From the NCBI GenBank assembly GCA_030043395.1, contig JASHXW010000389.1, positions 1 to 5,277 of the forward strand: a stretch of DNA of 5,277 nt, written 5' to 3'. Origin of the DNA: Streptosporangiaceae bacterium (lineage in GTDB: Bacteria; Actinomycetota; Actinomycetes; Streptosporangiales; Streptosporangiaceae). Below the pieces are notes generated by a model that worked only from the letters and a program-made list of their open reading frames with translations, ran no database searches and was not told where the DNA came from. The position numbers and the translations under genes were made by a program. This document shows positions 1 through 5,277 of the stretch, piece by piece (the first letter of the stretch is position 1; every line of letters starts with the position of its first letter).

Positions 1-595
1 GGTTCTCGGGCCGGTACAGGCCGGTGACGAGCAGCCCGGCCGAGGCCGGGCCAGACGCGGCGGTGTCTTTCAGCACCGAGCCGGGCGCGAGGTGCAGCCG
101 ACTGGCCACTGTCACCGGCAGTGCTACCGGGAGCGGGGCACCGGGGCCTGGCACGCCCGGCCACTTTCCGCTGGTGAGAACCGCGTAGGCGCGGATCCCG
201 GCGAGCGCCGCGACCTGCATCTGCGCGGCGACCACTTGGCCAGGACCCTGCCTGGCCGCGGCGCCGGCCGCAGGCGGCTGGAGCGGGACCGGGTTTGCCC
301 ACAGCGCGCTGTCCATCTGGAATCCGATTCCTGGCCACGCCTCTCGCAGCGTCGCGCGGATGAGCTGCGAGTCGATCCCGGCTTGCTCGGCGTCGGCCTG
401 CCCGCTGAGCGCTACGACGCGGCCGCGCGGGTTGGCCAGGATGCTGCGCGCGCCCGGCGCTATCGCCCCGGCTGCGAAAGTCCAGAGCACGGCGGCGAGC
501 CCAGTCGCAACCAGGACCGTGACGATGACGCAGGCGAGGAGCAACCACGACGACCTGGCCCGGCGGGCGAGGAAGGAGACTCCCAGGCCAGGCAC
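1..595 (-). CDS. FtsX/MacB-type ABC transporter permease, N-terminal part (runs off left edge)
   Basis: The reading frame was found by translating the reverse strand behind the ATPase gene. It stays open for 198 codons to the window edge, so the C-terminus is missing. The GTG start at 595-593 has a GGAG ribosome site 7 nt upstream (606-603), and an in-frame TGA lies 6 nt before it, which fixes the start. The protein opens with a positively charged stretch (residues 11-14, RRAR), then one strongly hydrophobic helix at about residues 17-45. An Ala/Gly/Pro-rich, presumably extracytoplasmic domain follows. This matches the first membrane helix plus MacB periplasmic-core-like domain of FtsX-family permeases; the later three helices would lie outside the window. 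Together with the ATPase 56 nt upstream it should form a membrane complex of the MacB/Lol/bacitracin-export kind. Substrate unknown. The family call is firm in architecture but rests on partial sequence. Confidence 0.82.
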   Translation of the reverse strand, partial: MPGLGVSFLARRARSSWLLLACVIVTVLVATGLAAVLWTFAAGAIAPGARSILANPRGRVVALSGQADAEQAGIDSQLIRATLREAWPGIGFQMDSALWANPVPLQPPAAGAAARQGPGQVVAAQMQVAALAGIRAYAVLTSGKWPGVPGPGAPLPVALPVTVASRLHLAPGSVLKDTAASGPASAGLLVTGLYRPEN

Positions 596-651
596 AGATC
601 AGCTCCAATCCGGTCTCCAGCCCCCCGGTCACGCGAGGGGAAGCGTGGCCC

Positions 652-1374
652 TTACTCTTCTGCCTCCCCAGGCGCCGTCTCCCCCGCCATGGCCTGCTCT
701 GCGTCCTGGCTGGTCACGACGCACCCGTCCTCCAGCGACAAGACCTCGTCGGCCAGGTCGATGAGCGCCTCGTCGTGGGTGGCGACCAGCGCGGTGATCC
801 CTTCGGAGCGCACCACGCTAAGCAACAGCGCCATGATCTGCCGCCCGGTCTCCAGGTCGAGCTGGCTCGTTGGCTCGTCAGCGATAAGCAGGCTGGGCCG
901 GCCGGCCAGCGCGCGGGCGATAGCCACTCTCTGCTGCTGGCCTCCGGACAGCTCGTCGGGCCGGTGCACGGCATGGCTGGAAAGCCCGGTCAGGTCCAGC
1001 ATGGCCGCGATCCGCTCCCGGCGTTCGCCCGGCTGAACGCCCGCGATCCGTAGCGGTATGCCGACGTTCTCCGCCGCGGACAACATCGGGACGAGCCCGA
1101 ACGACTGGAAGATGAAGGCGACGCTGTCGCGTCGGAGCGCAAGCCGCTCCCGCTCGGTCATCCGGCTCACCTCACGGCCATCCACCCAAACCTGGCCAGC
1201 GGTCGGATTGTCCAGGCCGCCGATGATGTTCAGGAGCGTGGTCTTGCCTGAGCCCGATCGTCCGCGCAAGGCCACCAGCTGACCACGGGCAACGGTGAAC
1301 GACACCCCGCGCAGGGCGCGGACCGCCGTGTGCCCGCTGCCGAAGGTTCGGTATACGTCATCCGCCATGACCAT
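652..1374 (-). CDS. ABC transporter ATP-binding protein, MacB/LolD type
   Basis: This is a cytoplasmic nucleotide-binding subunit that powers the FtsX-type permease encoded next to it. With the ATG at 1374 it has 240 residues, normal for the family. All ATPase motifs are present: Walker A GRSGSGKT (38-45), Q-loop FQSFG (Gln90), signature LSGGQQQR (142-149), Walker B LLIADEP (162-168), D-loop SQLD (170-173) and switch histidine in ATHD (His200). The D-loop has Gln where Ala, Gly-Asn or similar is common, which is a known variation. The N-terminal ADDVYRTFG with an A-loop Tyr is where homologous proteins begin, and that is why I prefer 1374 (or ATG 1368). An in-frame GTG at 1515 would add 47 residues, but it has no ribosome site, AT-richer codons and no domain content. 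No strong ribosome site precedes either start. The tail is acidic. Family is certain; substrate is unknown. Confidence 0.93.
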   Translation of the reverse strand: MVMADDVYRTFGSGHTAVRALRGVSFTVARGQLVALRGRSGSGKTTLLNIIGGLDNPTAGQVWVDGREVSRMTERERLALRRDSVAFIFQSFGLVPMLSAAENVGIPLRIAGVQPGERRERIAAMLDLTGLSSHAVHRPDELSGGQQQRVAIARALAGRPSLLIADEPTSQLDLETGRQIMALLLSVVRSEGITALVATHDEALIDLADEVLSLEDGCVVTSQDAEQAMAGETAPGEAEE

Positions 1375-1576
1375 GACCTGCGACGGCTGGTCGGCGCTCG
1401 CTGCGCCGCGCGCCGCAAGCAGCTGGCCGGAATCGATCGCGCACCTCCATTCCGCAGCGGAGACGCTGGCGCGCCGGAACGGACCGGTCGCCTCTTTCCG
1501 AATAGTAATGAGCACACAGGGCGAATACGAGTTGCTGAATTCATCGTGGGCGGAGCGGCCAGATGCTGAAGTAGCC

Positions 1577-1594
1577 GAGCCGGTCGATCGGCTC
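1577..1594 (-). terminator. Candidate GC-rich hairpin terminator behind the GNAT gene
   Basis: Reading the minus strand, the TAA stop of the acetyltransferase gene is followed at once by a perfect 6-bp inverted repeat, GAGCCG and CGGCTC, with a 6-nt loop. No T-tract follows, which is common for actinomycete hairpin terminators but weakens the call. If real, it separates the acetyltransferase transcript from the ABC transporter genes downstream. Confidence 0.4.
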
Positions 1595-1595
1595 C

Positions 1596-2027
1596 TTACC
1601 GCTCGTAGACGACGAAGGATGTGCGGTGTGCCACCTGGTCGTACAGCGAGCGCGCCGGGCTATTGAATTCCTGCGTCTCCCAGTAGGTGCGGGCGGCGCC
1701 ACGCCGGCTCGCCTCCGCGAAGACCGCATCCAGTAGCTGGCGCGCCGTGCCGGTGCCGCGTGCTGCTGGGGTCACGAACAGGTCTTCCAGGTAGCAGTAC
1801 GGATCGCTGGACCAGGTCGAGGGATGGAACACGAGGTGGGCTATTCCGAGGAGTCCGCCCGTGTCATCAGCGGCGACCAGGCCGATCAGCCCGTCGGATT
1901 GGTCGCAGAGCCGGCGAAAGGTCGCCGCAGTGACTTCGTCAGATACCTCAGCGCGGTAAAACCGCAGGTAGGCCTGCCACAGCTGATTCCAGGGCTCGTA
2001 GTCCGCTGCTGCAAGTGCTCGGATCAT
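1596..2027 (-). CDS. GNAT-family N-acetyltransferase
   Basis: This complete 143-residue protein would transfer an acetyl group from acetyl-CoA to an amine; the acceptor cannot be told from sequence. It shows the GNAT layout: an N-terminal MIRALAAADYEPW segment, a strand GLLGIAHLVFHP (58-69), then CYLEDLFVTPAARGTGTARQ (78-97), which is strand beta4 followed by motif A. In that motif R90-G91-T92-G93 form the pyrophosphate-binding loop. Next come helix LLDAVFAEASRRGA (98-111) and strand TYWETQ with N122 and the closing Y129 (SLYDQVAH), typical of motif B. The ATG start is supported by a GAGGAG ribosome site 6 nt upstream (2039-2034). It is divergent from the amidase gene and upstream of the ABC transporter genes on the same strand. 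Such small GNATs include polyamine, aminoglycoside and spermidine-like acetylators, so no specific name is justified. Confidence 0.9.
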   Translation of the reverse strand: MIRALAAADYEPWNQLWQAYLRFYRAEVSDEVTAATFRRLCDQSDGLIGLVAADDTGGLLGIAHLVFHPSTWSSDPYCYLEDLFVTPAARGTGTARQLLDAVFAEASRRGAARTYWETQEFNSPARSLYDQVAHRTSFVVYER

Positions 2028-2047
2028 TCTCAGCTCCTCATCCTTGT

Positions 2048-2060
2048 CGGCCAGCGGCCG
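2048..2060. repeat. Operator-like palindrome CGGCC-AGC-GGCCG
   Basis: This is a perfect 5-bp inverted repeat with a 3-nt spacer, about 20 bp upstream of the acetyltransferase start. Its 11-bp core (2049-2059) recurs as the exact reverse complement at 2115-2125, on the other side of the divergent intergenic region. It could bind a dimeric regulator. GGCC words are frequent in such DNA, so chance is possible. Confidence 0.3.
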
Positions 2061-2108
2061 TCTTGCCAGGCAGGCTCTATCTTGCTCTACGGCCCCGAGC
2101 GGACACCC

Positions 2109-2126
2109 AGGCCAGGCCGCTGGCCT
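2109..2126. repeat. 7-bp perfect inverted repeat (hairpin or operator) before the amidase gene
   Basis: AGGCCAG and CTGGCCT are perfectly complementary around a GCCG tetraloop. The repeat ends 29 nt before the proposed amidase GTG. It contains the inverted copy of the 11-bp core found at 2049-2059, here as GGCC-GCT-GGCC. It could act as an mRNA hairpin in the amidase leader or as a DNA operator shared with the divergent gene. Confidence 0.35.
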
Positions 2127-2155
2127 TGCGACCGGATGGCCCGCAGAATTGGCGA

Positions 2156-3283
2156 GTGGCGACCTTCATAACCCGGCTTGAGCACGCCGGCACCGGACCA
2201 AGGCTGGCGGTCAAGGACCTCATCGACGTGCGCGGCGTCCCGACGACGGCCGGGTGCCTTGCCGTCGCCGAGAAGGCAAGGCCCGCTCCTGCTGACGCCC
2301 CCTGCCTGGCCGGCGCTCGGGCAGCGGACGCCGTCATCGTCGGCAAGGCGAACTTGCATGAGCTCGCGTTCGGTGGCGCCGGGACGAACCAGTGGTACGG
2401 AACCCCGGTCAACCCGCTCGATCCGCGGCTGCTGCCGGGCGGCTCGTCCAGCGGATCAGCGGTAGCCGTCGCCGAAGGCGAGGCTGACTACGGGTACGGC
2501 ACCGACACCGGCGGATCGGTGCGGATCCCGTCAGCATTCTGCGGGCTGGCCGGGCTGAAGACTTCCTACGGCCGGATCAGCACCGAGGGTGTCTGGCCAC
2601 TCGCGCCAAGTTTCGACACCGTCGGCCCGATCGCCGCGGACGTCGGCGGGCTGGAAGCAGCCATGGCGCTGCTGGAGCCGGGCTTCCGCGCTGCGTCGAA
2701 GCCAGCGGCTCGCCTTGGCAGGATCCGGCCGCGGGCGAAGGGCGCTGACCCGGACGTTGACGCGGCCGTGGACGCTGCGCTTGAGCGCAGCGGGCTGCAC
2801 GTCATCGAGGTTGACCTGCCCGACTGGGCGAATGCGCTCGCGCATGCTCACCGCCTGCTGGACAACGAGGCCGCCAGGGTGAACGCGGCCCTGCTCGCTG
2901 ATCCGCGGAGCGAAGGCAAGATCAGCGCCCAAGTCCGCACCCGCCTTGAGCACGGCGCAGCTGTGACGGCCGAGCAGCTTAGCCAGGCAGAAGCGTTCCG
3001 GCGGAACTGGCAAGCGCAGATGACTGCCGTGCTGACCTCAGTCGACGTCCTGGTGCTCCCTACGATGGCGTTCTTCCCGCCACCGATCGCCGAGGCCGGG
3101 CAGCACGATTTCACTCAGTTCACGGTGCCCGCCAACCTCGCCAGCATGCCCGCGCTCGCCCTTCCGGTTCCGTCGCGCGGTCGCCTGCCCGCGAGCCTTC
3201 AGCTAATCGGCCCGGCCAACGGCGAGGAGCTCTTGCTCGCGACCGGAGCAGCGCTCGAGGAATCGGCCGGTTACCGTCGCTGA
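2156..3283 (+). CDS. Amidase-signature (AS) family hydrolase
   Basis: This is a complete AS-superfamily enzyme of 375 residues (GTG start), predicted to hydrolyse a carboxamide to acid plus ammonia or amine in the cytoplasm. The catalytic triad is intact: Lys20 in VKDLID, cis-Ser99 in PGGSSSGSAVAVA (94-106) and nucleophile Ser121 in GTDTGGSVRIPSAFCG (115-130). The conserved LKTSYGRIS and PSFDTVGPIA blocks follow. It lacks the 40-60 extra N-terminal residues of GatA or malonamidase E2, and its Lys20 is close to the N-terminus, as in short AMI1-like and actinobacterial amidases. The in-frame reading frame extends upstream to 2015, but that stretch shows no amidase-like sequence and overlaps the divergent gene's start, so GTG 2156 is preferred. 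No good ribosome site precedes it. It is not GatA: no gatB or gatC is adjacent. Substrate unknown. Confidence 0.92.
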   Translation: MATFITRLEHAGTGPRLAVKDLIDVRGVPTTAGCLAVAEKARPAPADAPCLAGARAADAVIVGKANLHELAFGGAGTNQWYGTPVNPLDPRLLPGGSSSGSAVAVAEGEADYGYGTDTGGSVRIPSAFCGLAGLKTSYGRISTEGVWPLAPSFDTVGPIAADVGGLEAAMALLEPGFRAASKPAARLGRIRPRAKGADPDVDAAVDAALERSGLHVIEVDLPDWANALAHAHRLLDNEAARVNAALLADPRSEGKISAQVRTRLEHGAAVTAEQLSQAEAFRRNWQAQMTAVLTSVDVLVLPTMAFFPPPIAEAGQHDFTQFTVPANLASMPALALPVPSRGRLPASLQLIGPANGEELLLATGAALEESAGYRR

Positions 3284-3304
3284 GCCTTGCCTCAACGCAT
3301 GTCC

Positions 3305-4639
3305 TCAGGACGCTGACCATCGCACCGCGAGGCGCGCATGCGGCCGGTCGATGATCAGGCTCGCGGCGCCGATAGTTTCTCTGGGCGTACCGGGTGGCCA
3401 CGCGGACAGTCTCAGGTTCGCCACACCAGGCCTGCCGAGTTCCTCCCACGCCACGGCCCGCCGGGCCAGGTGCTTCGCCAGGCTCTGCCCGCCGGGACCG
3501 TACCCGCGTGCGGCGATCCTGAATGGGCCCGCGTGCGTGTCGCTCTCCGCAGATGCCAGCGCGGCGACACCAACCCCGTCCGAGCGATCTACCTGGGCGA
3601 AGCCGCCGAGCGGCAACAGGTTCGCGATCCGCTGCTGAGCGGGATTGGCTAGCACTTCGTGCCTGCCCAGCAGGCTCAGCCTGGTCAGGCCAGGTTCGGC
3701 AAGGGTCAGCCACAGATCCAGGTCTGCCAGTTCAGTAAAGCTGGCGGCCCATAGCCCGGTACGCTCCTGCGCTGCTGGCCCGGATAGTGCCTGATAGAGC
3801 CCGTCCGCGTCTAGGCACGGCCCGTCAACGACCTGCGCGTGCAGACCAGGCTGGGGCCCGAGGGCCATAACCGACTCTGGCCCGCTCATTGCTCCGGTCA
3901 TCCTGATGAAGCTGCATCGGCAGACGGACGTGCTCACGAGGTGATGACCGGTGCTCTCCAGGCCCACCGACAGCTGGATTCCCCGGATCGAAAGAGGCAG
4001 CACCATCCGACCGAAGGAACCGAGCTGCGCCAGCCATTGCGGCGCAAGATCCCACACACCCGTTGTCACTATGATTCGGTCATAGGGAGCATGACCAGGA
4101 ACGCCATCCGCGCCGTCACCGCGGACAACCCTCACGCCCTGGTACCCTGCGGCGGCCAGGTTCGCGCGGGCCTGTTCGACGATCTCTGGAACGACGTCAA
4201 CCGTCACCACGGCCTCCTTGCTCGCGACAAGGTACGCAAGCAGAGCCGCGTTATAACCAGTGCCGGTGCCCACCTCGAGTACGCGGTGCCCCGGGGCAAG
4301 CTCAAGCTGGGCCAGCATGATTGCCATCATCGTCGGCTGGGTAGACGCGCTGACCGGCATTCCTTCGCCATCCCAGTTGGTCACGAAAGCGCGGTCCTGG
4401 TATGCCTGCGCTGGCTGCATGTCAGGCAGGAAGATGTGCCGAGGCACCTCGCGGAACGCAGCCACCAGTGCGGTGCCAGCCCTGCCAGAAGCTCGCAACC
4501 GATCCGCTAGCTCTGCGCGCGCGGCCGCGGCTACCTCGGCGTCGGCGGCGCGCTCCCTGCCCAAGCCCTCGTTACGCTCCGGACGCCCGCTGCCACTGAT
4601 CCGCGGCTGCCGGTCCTGGCTGTCGCTGACTATCAGCAT
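3305..4639 (-). CDS. PCMT-fold SAM-dependent O-methyltransferase with C-terminal extension (RiPP-system-like)
   Basis: This complete protein has 444 residues when started at ATG 4639. The first ~225 residues are a protein-L-isoaspartate methyltransferase domain: FREVPRHIFLP (62-72), the PCMT active-site segment VSASTQP (96-102), SAM motif I VLEVGTGTGY (120-129), acidic ribose-binding D148 (VTVDVVPE), and YDRIIVT followed by LPLSIRG (214-220). Canonical PCMT repair enzymes end near there at about 210-230 residues. Here about 220 further residues follow, including LADLDLWLTL and a closing LIIDRPHARLAVRWS. That layout resembles the methyltransferases of the lanthipeptide FxLD system and related LanS enzymes, which methylate Asp in a modified peptide to drive aspartimide or isoaspartate formation. 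No precursor or lanthipeptide synthase is in the window, so that role is inference. A TTG at 4813 would add 58 uncharacteristic residues. GGAGG lies almost touching ATG 4639, so the start is only moderately sure. Confidence 0.87.
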   Translation of the reverse strand: MLIVSDSQDRQPRISGSGRPERNEGLGRERAADAEVAAAARAELADRLRASGRAGTALVAAFREVPRHIFLPDMQPAQAYQDRAFVTNWDGEGMPVSASTQPTMMAIMLAQLELAPGHRVLEVGTGTGYNAALLAYLVASKEAVVTVDVVPEIVEQARANLAAAGYQGVRVVRGDGADGVPGHAPYDRIIVTTGVWDLAPQWLAQLGSFGRMVLPLSIRGIQLSVGLESTGHHLVSTSVCRCSFIRMTGAMSGPESVMALGPQPGLHAQVVDGPCLDADGLYQALSGPAAQERTGLWAASFTELADLDLWLTLAEPGLTRLSLLGRHEVLANPAQQRIANLLPLGGFAQVDRSDGVGVAALASAESDTHAGPFRIAARGYGPGGQSLAKHLARRAVAWEELGRPGVANLRLSAWPPGTPRETIGAASLIIDRPHARLAVRWSAS

Positions 4640-4822
4640 TCCTCCATTGGTACTGACGGCTCCTGACCTGTTATTGCCGGACAGCAGCCTGGCTGTTCGC
4701 ACCTTGCAGATGCACCTGAGGGCTGCGGAAGGGCCCGCTCGCTTGTCGCCGGCCGCAGAGAGTCGGGTGCAGTTGGGTGCGATGGAACTCAAAAGGCCAT
4801 ACAAACGTAGCAATAGTGGGAC

Positions 4823-4850
4823 ATGACGCCTGGGTATTGAGCAATACTAT
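4823..4850 (+). promoter_or_regulatory. Candidate sigma-70-type promoter of the RCC1 gene
   Basis: A -35-like ATGACG (4823-4828) and a -10-like TACTAT (4845-4850) are separated by 16 nt in a locally AT-richer stretch. Transcription from here would begin near 4857 and leave a short leader containing the AAGGAG ribosome site. A second possible pair, TTGAGC (4837-4842) and TAGGAT (4861-4866) with an 18-nt spacer, fits actinomycete consensus well but would start transcription inside the ribosome site. Both are unaided pattern calls. Confidence 0.45.
4834..4847. promoter_or_regulatory. Perfect palindrome GTATTG-AG-CAATAC, candidate operator
   Basis: This is a perfect 6-bp inverted repeat with a 2-nt centre. 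It is AT-rich within GC-rich DNA, overlaps the proposed -10 of the secreted RCC1 gene and lies in the region divergent to the methyltransferase gene. The 7-mer AGCAATA from its right arm also occurs at 4809-4815, 31 bp upstream of the copy at 4840-4846, close to three helical turns. Such placement suits a repressor that blocks RNA polymerase; no regulator gene is in the window. Confidence 0.45.
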
Positions 4851-4866
4851 GCTTAACCGATAGGAT

Positions 4867-4872
4867 AAGGAG
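4867..4872 (+). promoter_or_regulatory. Ribosome binding site AAGGAG of the RCC1 gene
   Basis: AAGGAG lies 4 nt before ATG 4877 and 10 nt before the in-frame ATG 4883. Both starts are usable and differ by two residues. The site confirms that a plus-strand gene begins here although its end lies outside the window. Confidence 0.75.
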
Positions 4873-4876
4873 AGAT

Positions 4877-5277
4877 ATGCATATGACCGCGTCAAGGTCG
4901 CTGATGGTCGCGATCGCCGTTGCCGTGACCTGCGCCTTCCTCGGCATCCCGGCCGGCCCCGCCTTGGCTGAGCCAGCGCGGACTAGCACCGTTGATCATT
5001 GGGGCTCGTTCCTTGGCCAGCACCGGCCGGGTGGCCATCGGACGAGCTTGGTGCCGTTGGCGACGAGGGTGCCAGGGCGGATCGCGCAGATCGGCACGTC
5101 GAACTCCACCGACTACGCCCTGCTCACCAACGGGCAGCTCTACGCCTGGGGCCAAGGATCACACGGCCAGCTCGGCGACGGCCAGCTCCGCGACTCCTTC
5201 ACCCGCCCCGTCCGGGTCCGCTTCCCCGCCGGCATCAAGATCAAGTCCATCCCCACCGACGTCATGCCCTTCGACTC
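4877..5277 (+). CDS. Secreted RCC1-repeat protein, N-terminal part (runs off right edge)
   Basis: The frame is open for 133 codons to the window edge. The first 31 residues form a Sec signal peptide: a short basic n-region (Arg7), a hydrophobic core (about 9-24) and a PALA cleavage site before Glu32, with no lipobox cysteine next to it. The mature part carries RCC1 (regulator of chromosome condensation) beta-propeller signatures: DHWGSFLGQ (40-48) and the classic LLTNGQLYAWGQGSHGQLGDG (82-102), followed by a PVRVRFPAGIKIKSI strand pair that starts the next blade. Full-length relatives are usually several repeats long. In bacteria these exported propellers are probably binding or scaffolding proteins; the eukaryotic GTPase-exchange role should not be transferred. 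A good ribosome site and promoter-like elements lie just upstream. It is divergent from the methyltransferase gene, sharing a 237-nt control region. Third positions become almost uniformly G or C from about 5080 on. Confidence 0.85.
   Translation, partial: MHMTASRSLMVAIAVAVTCAFLGIPAGPALAEPARTSTVDHWGSFLGQHRPGGHRTSLVPLATRVPGRIAQIGTSNSTDYALLTNGQLYAWGQGSHGQLGDGQLRDSFTRPVRVRFPAGIKIKSIPTDVMPFD

Noticed and set aside
92..1036. Long plus-strand open frame of 314 codons, the longest on the left side
   Set aside because: It lies antisense to the permease and ATPase genes, both of which have unmistakable family motifs. Its translation is Arg/Ser/Pro-rich and low in structure, as expected for an antisense frame in GC-rich DNA.
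1230..1544. Minus-strand frame of 104 codons starting ATG at 1544, considered as a small gene between GNAT and the ATPase
   Set aside because: It overlaps the ATPase core in another frame, is Arg/Ser-rich and has no ribosome site or domain.
3284..3311. Possible bidirectional terminator between the convergent amidase and methyltransferase genes, with the palindrome GTCCT-C-AGGAC at 3301-3311
   Set aside because: The loop is one base, no T-tract is present on either strand, and the repeat lies partly within the methyltransferase stop region. The other short stem (TGAG/CTCA) is only 4 bp.
3839..4510. Plus-strand open frame of 223 codons
   Set aside because: It is antisense to the methyltransferase gene, with no ribosome site and no recognisable domain.
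4708..4826. Small plus-strand frame (about 38 codons from an internal ATG, ending in SNSGT) considered as a RiPP precursor for the methyltransferase
   Set aside because: It has no ribosome site, no cysteines and no FxLD-like motif, and its composition is that of a random frame.
4671..4895. Minus-strand frame of 74 codons across the divergent control region
   Set aside because: It crosses the ribosome site and start of the RCC1 gene, has no ribosome site of its own and resembles no known family.

Overview
The window is GC-rich DNA with GC-biased third codon positions, tightly packed genes and long spurious antisense reading frames. This composition, together with the gene types, points to an actinomycete (Streptomyces, Streptosporangiales or Catenulispora-like). 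I cannot name the species. It holds six genes: four complete and two cut by the window edges.

Left part (1 to about 2027, all minus strand; transcription order runs from high to low coordinates): a small GNAT acetyltransferase, then an ABC transporter ATPase of the MacB/LolD type, then the start of its FtsX/MacB-type permease, which runs off the left edge. The ATPase and permease sit 56 nt apart and form a clear transporter pair. A GC-rich inverted repeat right behind the GNAT stop suggests that GNAT is a separate transcript. The ATPase start is uncertain: 1374 is preferred, and an in-frame GTG lies at 1515.

Middle part (2028-3283): a 128-nt divergent intergenic region with two related GGCC-N3-GGCC palindromes separates GNAT from a plus-strand amidase-signature hydrolase. 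The hydrolase is short but carries a complete Ser-cisSer-Lys triad.

Right part (3305-5277): a minus-strand PCMT-fold O-methyltransferase with a long C-terminal extension is convergent with the amidase, separated by only 21 nt. Its overall architecture resembles the isoaspartate-type methyltransferases found with RiPP (lanthipeptide FxLD-system or ATP-grasp) clusters, but no precursor peptide or cyclase is visible here. Divergent from it is a Sec-secreted RCC1-repeat protein that runs off the right edge. The AT-richer stretch just upstream of that gene contains a plausible promoter and a perfect 6-bp palindrome overlapping the -10 element, which is the most distinctive regulatory signal in the window.

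No tRNA, rRNA, CRISPR array, insertion sequence or attachment site was recognised. The genes do not form an obvious single pathway. The most interesting candidate for a wider system is the methyltransferase and its divergent secreted neighbour, and testing that needs flanking sequence.
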